Positions 8,284-17,050 of a stretch of 64,000 bases of DNA are shown here, piece after piece. The stretch is taken from the NCBI GenBank assembly GCA_017408735.1, contig JAFQUB010000056.1, positions 62,001 through 126,000 of the forward strand. Reading direction: 5' to 3'. The DNA is from Lachnospiraceae bacterium. GTDB taxonomy: Bacteria; Bacillota; Clostridia; Lachnospirales; Lachnospiraceae. Both the position numbers and the translations under genes were made by a program. How positions within the stretch are numbered: position 1 is the first letter of the stretch; each line of letters starts with the position of its first letter. The notes below the pieces were generated by a model, which was not told the origin of the DNA, made no database searches, and saw only the letters and a program-made list of their open reading frames with translations.

Positions 8284-9160
8284 ATCCCACTACCTCCGTT
8301 TCACTGATAAATATTTCTTCCAAAGATAATGGAAGAATCTCACTGAATACAGGATTTGCACTCTGTATTTTATTCATAATCTCCTCACGTTCTCCTCGAA
8401 TGGTCAAGGTCACCAAAGACCCCCTTCTTTCGTTCTTTAAGATATCCAGCTTGGTAACTGTTTCATATTCCATAATGGAATCCTGAAAAACACACTGCAC
8501 TTTAAATATATTACACTTCATTTCTTCCAAATCCTTAGAAAGAAGCACACCACCTTTATGTAATAACCCTACATGGTCACAAATGTCCTCTAATTCTCTT
8601 AAATTATGAGAAGCTATGATAGGAGTCAGTCCACGCTCCTCCATTTCTTTTGCAAACATACTCTTAATTCCCTGACGCATTACCGGGTCCAAACCATCAA
8701 AGGTTTCATCACAAAAAATATATTTCGTTCCCGAACAGATGCCCAGTAAAATAGAAAGCTGTTTTTTCATCCCCTTGGAAAAGGTATTGATTTTTCTTCT
8801 GTTATCTAAGGAAAACTTTTCCATACAATCCATATATTTTTTCTCATCAAACTCCGGAAAAAAGTTTTTATAAAAATTTCCCATATCCTTTGGTGTGGCA
8901 TTTAACAGAAAGAACTGTTCATCGGATATGTAGAAAAATTTCCGTTTTGCTTCCTCAGATTCATATACCGGAATTCCATCAATTAAAACACTTCCCTTAT
9001 CCGGTCGTAAAATCCCTGCCAACATTCTCATAAATGTACTTTTTCCGGCACCATTCGTACCAATCAAGCCAAACACATTTCCTTCTTTAATGCTTAGGGA
9101 AATGTTGTCTACCGCCTTAATATTGCCAAAGCTTTTGCTAATCTCAGATGTTTCTATCAT
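8258..9160 (-). CDS. ABC transporter ATP-binding protein (YtrB type)
   Basis: A 300-aa ATPase with Walker A GTNGAGKS near residue 37, a Q-loop-region stretch FYISDEQF, a degenerate signature NTFSKGMKKQLS, Walker B KYIFCDETFDGLD and H-loop ASHNL. A C-terminal extension of about 80 residues (after about 215) is usual for YtrB/EcsA-like ATPases. The start overlaps the upstream GntR gene stop (ATGA), so translation is coupled. It energises the permease encoded downstream. Confidence 0.9.
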   Translation of the reverse strand: MIETSEISKSFGNIKAVDNISLSIKEGNVFGLIGTNGAGKSTFMRMLAGILRPDKGSVLIDGIPVYESEEAKRKFFYISDEQFFLLNATPKDMGNFYKNFFPEFDEKKYMDCMEKFSLDNRRKINTFSKGMKKQLSILLGICSGTKYIFCDETFDGLDPVMRQGIKSMFAKEMEERGLTPIIASHNLRELEDICDHVGLLHKGGVLLSKDLEEMKCNIFKVQCVFQDSIMEYETVTKLDILKNERRGSLVTLTIRGEREEIMNKIQSANPVFSEILPLSLEEIFISETEVVGYDIKKLIF

Positions 9161-9531
9161 TTCATTTCCTCCCCTCGATAAATCCTTTTTACACTTTTTT
9201 GCACTTCTTCTTCCGGTATCTGCACACCTTTGGCAGCTTCCACTGCTTTTTGAAGCTTTTCCATGACTTCCTTCTGCTTTAAGCTTAACAATTCTTCATT
9301 AAAGCTTACAAAGCTTCCTCTGCCCTTTACCGAATAAATAAAGCCTTGGCGTTCTAACTCCATATAAGCTCGCTGTATAGTATTTGGATTGATGGATAGC
9401 TCCATGGCAAGATTTCTGACCGAAGGCAACTGGCTGTCAGGCTTTAATACGCCCTTCACGATTAAATCCTGAAACCGCTCAATAATCTGCTCATAAATGG
9501 GTCTTCTGTCTTTATAATCAATAATTATCAT
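9157..9531 (-). CDS. GntR-family repressor, YtrA subfamily
   Basis: A 124-aa protein with an N-terminal GntR winged helix (PIYEQIIERFQDLIVKG, QLPSVRNLAMELSINPNTIQRAYMELERQG) and only a short helical tail of about 45 residues. That is the YtrA layout rather than the larger FadR or HutC types. It heads the ABC operon and has a consensus promoter with a near-perfect YtrA operator at 9568-9592. Autorepression with release by a cell-envelope stress is expected from the family; the inducer here is unknown. Confidence 0.88.
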   Translation of the reverse strand: MIIIDYKDRRPIYEQIIERFQDLIVKGVLKPDSQLPSVRNLAMELSINPNTIQRAYMELERQGFIYSVKGRGSFVSFNEELLSLKQKEVMEKLQKAVEAAKGVQIPEEEVQKSVKRIYRGEEMK

Positions 9532-9567
9532 AGCTTCTCCTTTCTACTTAATTGTATTATCTTATTA

Positions 9568-9592
9568 AGTGTACTACTCGTCTTAATACACA
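9568..9592 (-). promoter_or_regulatory. YtrA-type operator
   Basis: AGTGTA, 13 bases, TACACA. The operator reported for Bacillus subtilis YtrA is AGTGTA-N13-TACACT (recalled from the literature), so 11 of 12 specified bases match with identical spacing. It begins directly downstream of the -10 hexamer of the promoter of the GntR gene, a position suited to repression. Confidence 0.75.
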
Positions 9593-9620
9593 TTATATGC
9601 ACTTGTCACATATATGTCAA
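9592..9620 (-). promoter_or_regulatory. Promoter of the YtrA-type operon
   Basis: On the minus strand TTGACA (complement 9615-9620), a 17-bp spacer and TATAAT (complement 9592-9597) are perfect matches to both sigma-A hexamers. A promoter this strong needs a repressor, which fits the operator abutting it. Confidence 0.85.
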
Positions 9621-9659
9621 GAGGCAGTTGTACTTTTTTCACAAATACAACTGCCTCTT
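9619..9659. terminator. Hairpin between spoVAE and the YtrA operon, probable terminator
   Basis: The arms AAGAGGCAGTTGTA / TACAACTGCCTCTT (9619-9632 and 9646-9659) pair perfectly around a 13-base loop. The U-tract is weak on both strands, so efficiency is uncertain. It overlaps the -35 of the YtrA-type promoter by two bases. Confidence 0.6.
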
Positions 9660-9665
9660 TCTTGA

Positions 9666-10025
9666 TTAGTTTTTCATTTTTGGTTTAAAAATCAGACTTG
9701 CCATATATCCAAAAATCAACGCTGCGGATATCCCAACTGCACTGGAAGTAAAGCCTCCCATAAAAATCCCGATAAACCCCTCGTTGTCTACCGCTTCCTT
9801 GACTCCTTTCCACAGCACATTTCCAAATCCTAACAATGGTACACTGGCTCCCGCTCCTGCAAATTCCACCAATGGCGGATATATGTTCAAAGCACCAAGC
9901 ACCACTCCACTACAAACCAACAACACCATAATTCTTCCGGGCATCAGCTTGGTTCTGTCCATTAATATCTGAATCAATGCACAAATCAAGCCTCCAACCA
10001 AAAAGGCATTTACATAATCCATCAT
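9666..10025 (-). CDS. spoVAE: Stage V sporulation protein AE (SpoVAE)
   Basis: A 119-aa membrane protein starting MMDYVNAFLVGGLI, with about four hydrophobic segments and the family stretch YPPLVEFAGAGASVPLLGFG. ATG 10025 is preferred over a longer frame to 10109 because the family begins at this point and a GAAGGGAG purine stretch precedes it. SpoVA proteins form the spore inner-membrane channel for Ca-dipicolinate. Unusually it stands apart from spoVAC and spoVAD (some 19 kb and 5 kb away), downstream of a MATE exporter gene and ending at a hairpin. Confidence 0.88.
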   Translation of the reverse strand: MMDYVNAFLVGGLICALIQILMDRTKLMPGRIMVLLVCSGVVLGALNIYPPLVEFAGAGASVPLLGFGNVLWKGVKEAVDNEGFIGIFMGGFTSSAVGISAALIFGYMASLIFKPKMKN

Positions 10026-10109
10026 ACTAGCCTTACTCCCTTCTGCACCTTGCAAAAACGATTTTCTATACCTAGTATTTCCATGACGCTGTAAAATATG
10101 CACTCTCAA

Positions 10110-11474
10110 TTACGTTGTTTTAATTGTTTTCCATTTACCTCTTTTAAAACGGACAACATAGATAAATCCGCGAATACACTCATCCATTGCCAAGGCAATC
10201 CATACCCCTACCAGACCTAAGCCCATAACACTTCCTATAATGTAAGAAAACAAGGCAGCCACTACCCACTGGCATGTGATACCACAGACTACCGGGAATT
10301 TCACATCTCCTGTAGCAATCAGTGCTTTTACCATTACAATATTAATGGAACGTCCGATTTCCAAGAAAATCTCTACTAACAATACCTGATGAGCCAATGC
10401 AAGTACCCGTTCATCCCGGGTAAACAGCCCTATAAAACTGTCCGAAACGAAATATAAAAGGATACTCAAGCCTACCGAAACCACGGTTGCCACCAGTTGC
10501 ACTGACCATACTTTTTTTGCCACCAGCTCTTTTCTTCCAGCACCTACAATATAACCAATAACCACCTGCAATGCCTGAGCAATGGCAACGGAATAAATAT
10601 ATGCCACATTTGCCGCCATCCCCACATAAACCTTAGTGTTTACCACATAAGTTCCAAAGGTATTTATCACACCAAGCACCACCATCTGGGAAATATTATA
10701 AGATATCCCCTCTGCTCCGGAAGGAATGGCTACTGCCAGAATTTTCCCAATGGTTTCGGTTGGCAACGGCAGTAAATAGCTTAGCGAAAGCTTAATTCCA
10801 AGCTTTTTCTTAAATATTATCACCATGATAATCAATCCTATGCATTTACTGATATTGGTGGAAATCGCAACCCCCACAATACCAAGTTTCGGCATTCCAA
10901 ACAATCCATAAATTAAAATGGCATTTCCTATCACATTTAGAATATTCATGACAAAGGAAATCACTGTAATGGAGCTGTTCATGGAATAACTTCGCAAAAT
11001 GGCTCCAAAACCAATATACACCGCCTGCACAATGACACAGATTCCTATAACGGACATATACTTAGACGCATCGGAAAGGATTTCCTCCGGCACATTCATC
11101 CTGCGGAAAATCGGCATATGGAAAGCCACCAGAATAAAGCTTGCAATAAATCCTAAAATAGTAAGCATTGCCAAAGATACCGTACATGTTTCTGCTACTT
11201 TTTTCTTATCGTTGGCACCCAGATACCTTGCCAGTACTATGGTGGTACCTGAACCCATCACATTTAGAAAAATTATGAGAATGTTCATAATCTGATTTCC
11301 ATTCCCAATGGCTGCCACTGCCTCCTGAGAATAGCGGCTAATCATAATCTGATCCACATTTCCCACTAAAAGCTGCAAAAACAATTCTATAAAAATAGGT
11401 ATGGACATAATTGCCATTCGTTTCATGGTATAATCATCAATATTAATGTCTTTATTTCCAGTGTTTTTTCCCAT
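10110..11474 (-). CDS. MATE-family multidrug/sodium efflux transporter
   Basis: A 454-aa protein with twelve predicted hydrophobic helices in two similar halves. The N-terminal half has PIFIELFLQLLVGNVDQIMISRY and GNGNQIMNI, typical of the NorM/DinF-related clostridial MATE group. It would export cationic compounds in exchange for Na+ or H+; the substrate cannot be read from sequence. It ends one base from the longer possible spoVAE frame, so the two may be co-transcribed. Confidence 0.88.
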   Translation of the reverse strand: MGKNTGNKDINIDDYTMKRMAIMSIPIFIELFLQLLVGNVDQIMISRYSQEAVAAIGNGNQIMNILIIFLNVMGSGTTIVLARYLGANDKKKVAETCTVSLAMLTILGFIASFILVAFHMPIFRRMNVPEEILSDASKYMSVIGICVIVQAVYIGFGAILRSYSMNSSITVISFVMNILNVIGNAILIYGLFGMPKLGIVGVAISTNISKCIGLIIMVIIFKKKLGIKLSLSYLLPLPTETIGKILAVAIPSGAEGISYNISQMVVLGVINTFGTYVVNTKVYVGMAANVAYIYSVAIAQALQVVIGYIVGAGRKELVAKKVWSVQLVATVVSVGLSILLYFVSDSFIGLFTRDERVLALAHQVLLVEIFLEIGRSINIVMVKALIATGDVKFPVVCGITCQWVVAALFSYIIGSVMGLGLVGVWIALAMDECIRGFIYVVRFKRGKWKTIKTT

Positions 11475-11545
11475 TGCCCTCTCCTCCCCTTAGAAAGTGC
11501 AATCAGTTACTGACAACAATAGAACGCCATCTTGCAAACTTTCTA

Positions 11546-13618
11546 TTATTTATTTAAAATTACACTTTCTTTCACTGTGATTTTATCATTATTCACTGTC
11601 AAGTTTCCTTTTTTATCTGCCTTAATTTCCATGTAATTTTCTTTCTTTCCATAGTCTTTACTTACACCATCATCCAGATAAAGTTCATAGGTTGTGTTTT
11701 TCTTAACAAAACCAAATACCTTTAATGTTGCAAAGTCCACTTCTTCTGTAGATTCTCCACCATAAGTCATTGGAACTAAATGGTTTGGACGAATAAAGAA
11801 AATCATTTCATTTAAGTCCACGTCCACATAATGGTGACCTGCCGGCAATACTTTGCAATCATATTCTGTAAGACTTCTCATTTTTACTGCCATCATTTCT
11901 TCCGGAAGGTATACATATCTTCCCATGGTATTCTGTGTATAGACCGGTGCAATCATAATAGAATCACCGATAATGAGCTGATCTTCCACTTCTTTTGCAT
12001 GGGCATCATCTTCGTAAACAAATGCCAGTGGTTTTGCATACATTTCATTGTTCAATGCTGCTTTCATATACTCGCTGTATATATAAGAAAGTAATCCATA
12101 ACGAATACCAATAATATTCTTAAAGTCTTCCACGTTTTTAAACTGATATGGTTCCTGTTTTCTGGTTCCCAGTGCTGCATGGTTACGCATCAATGGAGTG
12201 AACACACCAAATTGTGTCCAGCGAAGTACTAAATCTTCTGTTGTATTAGCACCAAAACCACCCATATCAGAACCTGTGTACAGGAATCCACACATATTTA
12301 AGGATGGAAGCATTTTTATTGTCATTAATAAATGTGACCACCATGCCATGTTATCCCCCTGCCAGATACCACCATTTCTATGCATTCCAATATAGGAAGC
12401 TCTGGAGAACATTAAAATTCGCTTATCCGGAACCATTTCATCAAAAGCTTCTCCTGCTGCTCTGGTCATATTGTAACCATACAAGTTGTGAAGCTTGTCA
12501 TGACAAATTTTACCTTCCTTAGTGTTGTGATAGAAAGATTTATAATCTGCCGGCGAGTTAGCTATGCCTAACACCTTGTCTTTCAATGTAAAAAAGGAAT
12601 TAATATCAACATTCGTATCTCTTACACTATCTACATAATCAAAAGCTTCCTGTAAGCCTTTATCTGAATAGAAAATAGCAGGCTCATTCATATCATTCCA
12701 GAATCCTTCGATTCCCTTATCCAATAGGAATTTATATTTCTTTCCAAACCACTTTCTTGCCTCTTCATTTAAGAAATCCGGGAAATGTACTTTTCCAGGC
12801 CATACAGCACCTACAAAATCTTTACCATCTTTATCTTTACAGAAGTAATTGTTTTTTACACCTTCTTCGTATACGTCATAGCCTTTTTCAATTTTTACAC
12901 CTGCATCAATAATTGGAATCAGGCGTACGTGTTCCTTCTTCATTTCCTCTACAAACTTTTCAAACTTAGGAAATGCTTTTTCATTGATGGTAAAATCCTT
13001 ATAAGATTCCATGTAATCAATGTCCATGTAAACCGTATCTAATGGAATGTTGTTTTCTCTGTGTCCCTTTACCACTTCTCTAATTTCGTCTTCATTCATA
13101 TAGCTCCAACGGCACTGCTGATAACCAAATGCCCAGCGTGGAGCAATGTAACTCTGTCCGATAATAGTACGGAACTCTTTTACAATATCCAATAATTTAT
13201 TGCCTGTTACAATATAGCAGTCTACATCTATTGCTGTTTCAATAGTAATTACATCCATATCTGTGTATCCAATATCAAAAGTCACTTTTTCCGGTGTATC
13301 AAAAAACACAAGAAATCTTTCTCTGCCGTCTACCAGAATAAAGTTGTGTGCTCCATAGAGAGAATTCTTTTCTTCGGAATGTACCGGATCGTCTGTACAA
13401 TTGTTGATATACAAATGGCCCCTCTTATTAATTCCTCTGACCTGTTCTCCCAAACCATATACTTTGTCTTCTTTTTCCATTCCATAAATAAATAAAATAC
13501 CATCCTTGGTATCATTATTCTGCTGTCTAAAAAAAGGCATCTTTCCTTTTTCCGGTGCAATCTTTTTCACTACTGCTTCTGTGTTGAATATTTTTCCAAA
13601 ACTATATTTCTTAACCAT
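11546..13618 (-). CDS. Glycoside hydrolase family 31 (alpha-glucosidase type)
   Basis: A 690-aa protein with no signal peptide, so probably cytosolic. The central (beta/alpha)8 barrel carries the GH31 nucleophile region GFWNDMNEPAIF (near residue 315) and the acid/base region GGIWQGDNMAWWSHL (near 420). Upstream is WAFGYQQCRWSY and MDIDYMESYKDF, which help shape the -1 subsite. The C-terminal beta domain includes YLDDGVSKDYG. Substrates in GH31 include alpha-1,4/1,6-glucosides, isomalto-oligosaccharides and alpha-xylosides; the exact one is not decidable. A divergent AraC regulator is its likely activator. Confidence 0.9.
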   Translation of the reverse strand: MVKKYSFGKIFNTEAVVKKIAPEKGKMPFFRQQNNDTKDGILFIYGMEKEDKVYGLGEQVRGINKRGHLYINNCTDDPVHSEEKNSLYGAHNFILVDGRERFLVFFDTPEKVTFDIGYTDMDVITIETAIDVDCYIVTGNKLLDIVKEFRTIIGQSYIAPRWAFGYQQCRWSYMNEDEIREVVKGHRENNIPLDTVYMDIDYMESYKDFTINEKAFPKFEKFVEEMKKEHVRLIPIIDAGVKIEKGYDVYEEGVKNNYFCKDKDGKDFVGAVWPGKVHFPDFLNEEARKWFGKKYKFLLDKGIEGFWNDMNEPAIFYSDKGLQEAFDYVDSVRDTNVDINSFFTLKDKVLGIANSPADYKSFYHNTKEGKICHDKLHNLYGYNMTRAAGEAFDEMVPDKRILMFSRASYIGMHRNGGIWQGDNMAWWSHLLMTIKMLPSLNMCGFLYTGSDMGGFGANTTEDLVLRWTQFGVFTPLMRNHAALGTRKQEPYQFKNVEDFKNIIGIRYGLLSYIYSEYMKAALNNEMYAKPLAFVYEDDAHAKEVEDQLIIGDSIMIAPVYTQNTMGRYVYLPEEMMAVKMRSLTEYDCKVLPAGHHYVDVDLNEMIFFIRPNHLVPMTYGGESTEEVDFATLKVFGFVKKNTTYELYLDDGVSKDYGKKENYMEIKADKKGNLTVNNDKITVKESVILNK

Positions 13619-13752
13619 TTTTACCTCCTAAATGATTCTTTTCTTTCTTTTTCTTCTAAATAGTAGTATACTTGTTTCATAAAATCTTTTCTTGCAAAAT
13701 ATAGCTTTAAACTAACACTATTCTGCTCACTTTGCAAAGATATGGAGGCCTT

Positions 13753-14646
13753 ATGGAATACATGGAATATCTACAGTTAAAAGAATTAGCCACTCACGGA
13801 GATTTTCTCTCACCCATTTCCTATTATGAATTAAATGATGGAAATGGCACTTTTCTGTTACCTATGCACTGGCACGAGGAAATGGAAATCACCTATATTG
13901 CTTCCGGTCATGGCACTTATGACTTGGATTTGAACGAATTTCCAGTAGAGCGTGGTGACTTTCTGATTATCCCACCCGGAGTGCTGCATGCCTCCAATTC
14001 CAAGGATACCAATTTAAAGACATTAACCTTCGTATTTCACTTAAATATGTTAAACAGTCTTATCACGGATGCTTGTGCCATCCAGTACTTTGTACCGTTA
14101 CTCCATGGAGAAATTTCTTCTCCTATGGTAATCCATAAGGATACTCCCGGATATGATGAAATTATTGCCAGCTTTTTCAATCTTCACAAAGCTTACAAAG
14201 AAAAAACAGTTGGATATGAGCTTGCGGTGAAATCTCACCTGATGCTCTTATTTTACCAACTGTTTCATTATGATATCCTTTCCAAAGAAGGAAAACATAC
14301 CCATATACACCATACTTCTGAGTTATTGAAAAATGTAATCAATTATATTCATACCAATTATGCCGAACATATTACAGTAGCTGACCTTGCTGCTTTATGC
14401 GATTTCAGCGAATATCATTTTATGCGCTTTTTTAAAAAACACGTGGGCATGACTTGTATTGATTATATTAACAATTACCGCCTTGATGTGGCTTCTGCCA
14501 TGTTAAAGGAAAAAGATGACTCTGTTATGGAAATTGCTTTGGATACAGGATTTAATAATATCTCCTATTTCAATAAAGTATTTAAGTCAAAATTCAAAGT
14601 AACACCAAGCCAATATCGAAAGCTTTTGACAGAAATGGAACATTAA
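13753..14646 (+). CDS. AraC-family regulator with N-terminal cupin domain
   Basis: A 297-aa protein. Residues about 25-125 form a cupin-type sugar-sensing domain (MHWHEEMEITYIASGHGTYDLD, FLIIPPGVLHA). Residues about 195-295 hold two helix-turn-helix motifs (ITVADLAALCDFSEYHFMRFFKKHVG; VMEIALDTGFNNISYFNKVFKSKFKVTPSQYRK). ATG 13753 follows GGAGG by only four bases; ATG 13762 is the alternative. It is divergent from the GH31 gene across 134 bp, so control of that glucosidase is likely. Its 3' end overlaps the convergent spoVAD by four bases. Confidence 0.88.
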   Translation: MEYMEYLQLKELATHGDFLSPISYYELNDGNGTFLLPMHWHEEMEITYIASGHGTYDLDLNEFPVERGDFLIIPPGVLHASNSKDTNLKTLTFVFHLNMLNSLITDACAIQYFVPLLHGEISSPMVIHKDTPGYDEIIASFFNLHKAYKEKTVGYELAVKSHLMLLFYQLFHYDILSKEGKHTHIHHTSELLKNVINYIHTNYAEHITVADLAALCDFSEYHFMRFFKKHVGMTCIDYINNYRLDVASAMLKEKDDSVMEIALDTGFNNISYFNKVFKSKFKVTPSQYRKLLTEMEH

Positions 14647-15662
14647 CAACTTTCCAGCACTACCCCATGGGCAATTCCCGGAACACTCAGGCCCTCGTTA
14701 TGAGATACCGGTGACAATAATGCTCCTGTTGGCACAAACAGTACTTTATTCCATTTTTTATCTTTGATTTTTTGTAAAATCAGTGCAGACAGTACCGTGG
14801 CAGAACAACCGCAGCCGCTGCCGCCTGCATTGGTTCCCTGCGTTTCCTTATCATAAATCAATCTTCCGCAGTCCAGCAATTTTTGACTGATATCAAACCC
14901 TTTATCTTTCATCAATTCAATCAAAATTTCATAACCAACATCCCCCAAATCCCCAGTGATAATTTTATCGTACTGTTGTTCGTCACAAGAAAAATCCATA
15001 AAGTTCTGATATATGGTATCGCAAGCTGCCGGTGCCATACAGGCTCCCATATTCATGGAATCCGTCACTCCATAATCCACAATTTTCCCCGTTGTTATTC
15101 CCGTAATTTTAGCAATTCCCTTGTCTTTTCCCACCACAAAGGCTCCACTTCCCGTCACTGTCCAAGTGGATGATGGCGGTCTTTGATTACCATATGCCAG
15201 CGGAAAGCGGAATTGTTTCTCTGCACTGGCAAAATGGCTGGAAGTAAGTGCCATAACATAATCCGCTGCTCCAGACGCAACCGCCATTGCTGCTAACGAC
15301 AAACTTTCTCCTGCGGTAGAGCAGGCACCATAAACTCCAAACAAAGGAATCTGCATATCTGCCAATCCAAAGCAGCTTGCCATTTCCTGCCCCAGCAAAT
15401 CACCTGCAAATACATAACGCAACTGCCATTTTTCAATGTCTGATTTTCCAATGGCAAGGGTAAATGCTTCTTTTTGTAATGTGGACTCTGCATCTTCCCA
15501 GGAATCGCAGCCAAACATAGGGTCTTCCCCTACCACATCAAACATATTTCCCAGTGGACCTTCTCCTTCTTTTTTCCCCACCACAGACGCACTGGAAAGA
15601 ATTCCCGGTGGCTGATAAAAAGACAGGCTTTGCTTTCCCTGCTGCACAATATTTTTTTCCAA
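14643..15662 (-). CDS. spoVAD: Stage V sporulation protein AD (SpoVAD)
   Basis: A 339-aa protein with the thiolase-like fold of SpoVAD (GVYGACSTAGESLSLAAMAVASG near residue 130, PPSSTWTVTGSGAF, GGSGCGCSATVL). SpoVAD binds dipicolinic acid and is needed for its entry into the forespore. The start is TTG at 15660-15662, seven bases from AGGAGG; no ATG fits. The ribosome site is followed by nine T residues and is embedded in a hairpin (15661-15713). It is alone here, with neither spoVAC nor spoVAE adjacent. Confidence 0.92.
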   Translation of the reverse strand: MEKNIVQQGKQSLSFYQPPGILSSASVVGKKEGEGPLGNMFDVVGEDPMFGCDSWEDAESTLQKEAFTLAIGKSDIEKWQLRYVFAGDLLGQEMASCFGLADMQIPLFGVYGACSTAGESLSLAAMAVASGAADYVMALTSSHFASAEKQFRFPLAYGNQRPPSSTWTVTGSGAFVVGKDKGIAKITGITTGKIVDYGVTDSMNMGACMAPAACDTIYQNFMDFSCDEQQYDKIITGDLGDVGYEILIELMKDKGFDISQKLLDCGRLIYDKETQGTNAGGSGCGCSATVLSALILQKIKDKKWNKVLFVPTGALLSPVSHNEGLSVPGIAHGVVLESC

Positions 15663-15713
15663 AAAAAAACCTCCTATCTGTCCTATTTTCTAAGGATAGT
15701 ATAAGAGGTTTTT
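15661..15713 (-). promoter_or_regulatory. Hairpin that encloses the spoVAD ribosome binding site
   Basis: On the minus strand AAAAACCTC pairs with GAGGTTTTT (outer 9 bp). After a five-base bulge CTATC pairs with GATAG around a 16-base loop. The 3' arm contains AGGAGG and runs into T9 and the TTG start. The shape is that of an intrinsic terminator, and it could also occlude the start site. It may end the upstream DUF6465-like transcript or act as an attenuator for spoVAD. Confidence 0.55.
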
Positions 15714-15746
15714 CAAAATTTATTCGCTGTTACTATTTATTCTGTT

Positions 15747-16067
15747 TTAAAATAGACTTACTTTTCCAACAATTCCATCATTAATTACATAGTATGCCGC
15801 AAAATCTTCCGGCTTCACATAAACCTGAATTTTTTCAATTTCCACACCACGGTTTCCCCTGACTTCTACATCTTCTTTTACCTTTTCGATAATTCTATCC
15901 ATATCCGCTTCATAATGACGGTACTGTACTGTAATTTCCGGTTTTACTTCCTTCTTTTCCACAATTGCTTCCTTTATTTCTGTAACTGCTGTACCATTTG
16001 CTGCTACCTTAGCTGCTACTTTTGCTGCTGTGTGTTTTGCTGCTGCTTTTCCACTTGTTTTTTTCAT
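15747..16067 (-). CDS. DUF6465-like small protein with Ala/Lys-rich N-terminus
   Basis: A 106-aa protein. Residues 1-35 are a low-complexity, basic Ala/Lys tail (GKAAAKHTAAKVAAKVAA), and residues about 45-106 form a compact alpha/beta domain (ITVQYRHYEADMDRIIEKV, IEKIQVYVKPEDFAAYYVIN). It resembles the DUF6465 family common in Lachnospiraceae, named from memory. The basic tail suggests nucleic-acid or polyanion contact, but no function is known. It is a single gene with its own short leader, between aguB and spoVAD. Confidence 0.6.
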   Translation of the reverse strand: MKKTSGKAAAKHTAAKVAAKVAANGTAVTEIKEAIVEKKEVKPEITVQYRHYEADMDRIIEKVKEDVEVRGNRGVEIEKIQVYVKPEDFAAYYVINDGIVGKVSLF

Positions 16068-16163
16068 GTCTTTTCCCTTTCCGTAAATTATTATGTCATC
16101 TTTTACTCCACTTACTAATATAGTCTAATTGAAGAATTTTCGCAACCTATTTCTGAAAATATA

Positions 16164-17024
16164 TTAATAATACTCTGGTCTGCGGTCCCGAAACAATCCC
16201 CAACTCAAACGGTTTTCTGCTATTTTCTCCAAATCAAATTCCTGCACCAATACCGTTTCCTCTGTTCTTCCCGCCTGTTCCAATAGTTCACCTGTTTCGT
16301 CTGTGATAAAAGAAGAACCATAAAAAATCAAAGAAGAGGTCTGGTAGTTATTTTCTTCGCACGGAAGCACTTTTTCCTCTCCTATACGATTGGCAGCGAT
16401 TACAGGCACCAGATTTGAGCCGGCATGTCCCTGCATACATCTGCGCCAATGTGGCATGCTGTCACACTGCAAAATCGGCTCAGAGCCAATGGCAGTAGGG
16501 TAGAAAATCAGTTCTGCCCCCTGTACTGCCATACTTCTTGCACATTCCGGAAACCACTGATCCCAGCAAATACCTACACCAATTTTTCCATATCTGGTAT
16601 CCCACACTTTAAATCCGGTATCTCCCGGTGTAAAATAAAATTTTTCCTGATAAAAATGGTCATCCGGTATATGAGTTTTTCGGTAAACTCCTAAAATCTC
16701 TCCATCTGCATCAATCATTGCCACTGTATTGTATAAAGCATTTACATCTTTTTCGTAAAAACTAATTGGAAGTACTACCTGAAGCTCTTTTGCCACTTTT
16801 TGAAATCTCTGTACTGCCTTATTTTCCTGAACACTTTCTGCCAGTTCATAGTAATCATATCGTTTTTCCTGACAGAAATACAAGTTTTCAAACAGTTCCG
16901 GTAAAAGAATCACATTGGCACCTTTTTTCGCTGCCTGACGTACCATTTCTTCTGCTTTATCAATATTTTTTTCTCTGGATTTATCGCACTGCATCTGTAC
17001 TGCTGCTACTATAACCTTTCTCAT
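16164..17024 (-). CDS. aguB: N-carbamoylputrescine amidase
   Basis: A 286-aa nitrilase-superfamily amidase with the Glu-Lys-Cys triad in place: LLPELFE (near 42), RKTHIPDDHFYQ (near 120) and GVGICWDQWFPECAR (near 156). It hydrolyses N-carbamoylputrescine to putrescine, CO2 and ammonia in the cytosol. The start lies 26 bp after the aguA stop, so the pair is an operon for agmatine-to-putrescine conversion. The length is normal for AguB (about 290 aa). Confidence 0.92.
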   Translation of the reverse strand: MRKVIVAAVQMQCDKSREKNIDKAEEMVRQAAKKGANVILLPELFENLYFCQEKRYDYYELAESVQENKAVQRFQKVAKELQVVLPISFYEKDVNALYNTVAMIDADGEILGVYRKTHIPDDHFYQEKFYFTPGDTGFKVWDTRYGKIGVGICWDQWFPECARSMAVQGAELIFYPTAIGSEPILQCDSMPHWRRCMQGHAGSNLVPVIAANRIGEEKVLPCEENNYQTSSLIFYGSSFITDETGELLEQAGRTEETVLVQEFDLEKIAENRLSWGLFRDRRPEYY

Positions 17025-17050
17025 TGCTCGTCCTATTCCTTTCTATCAAT

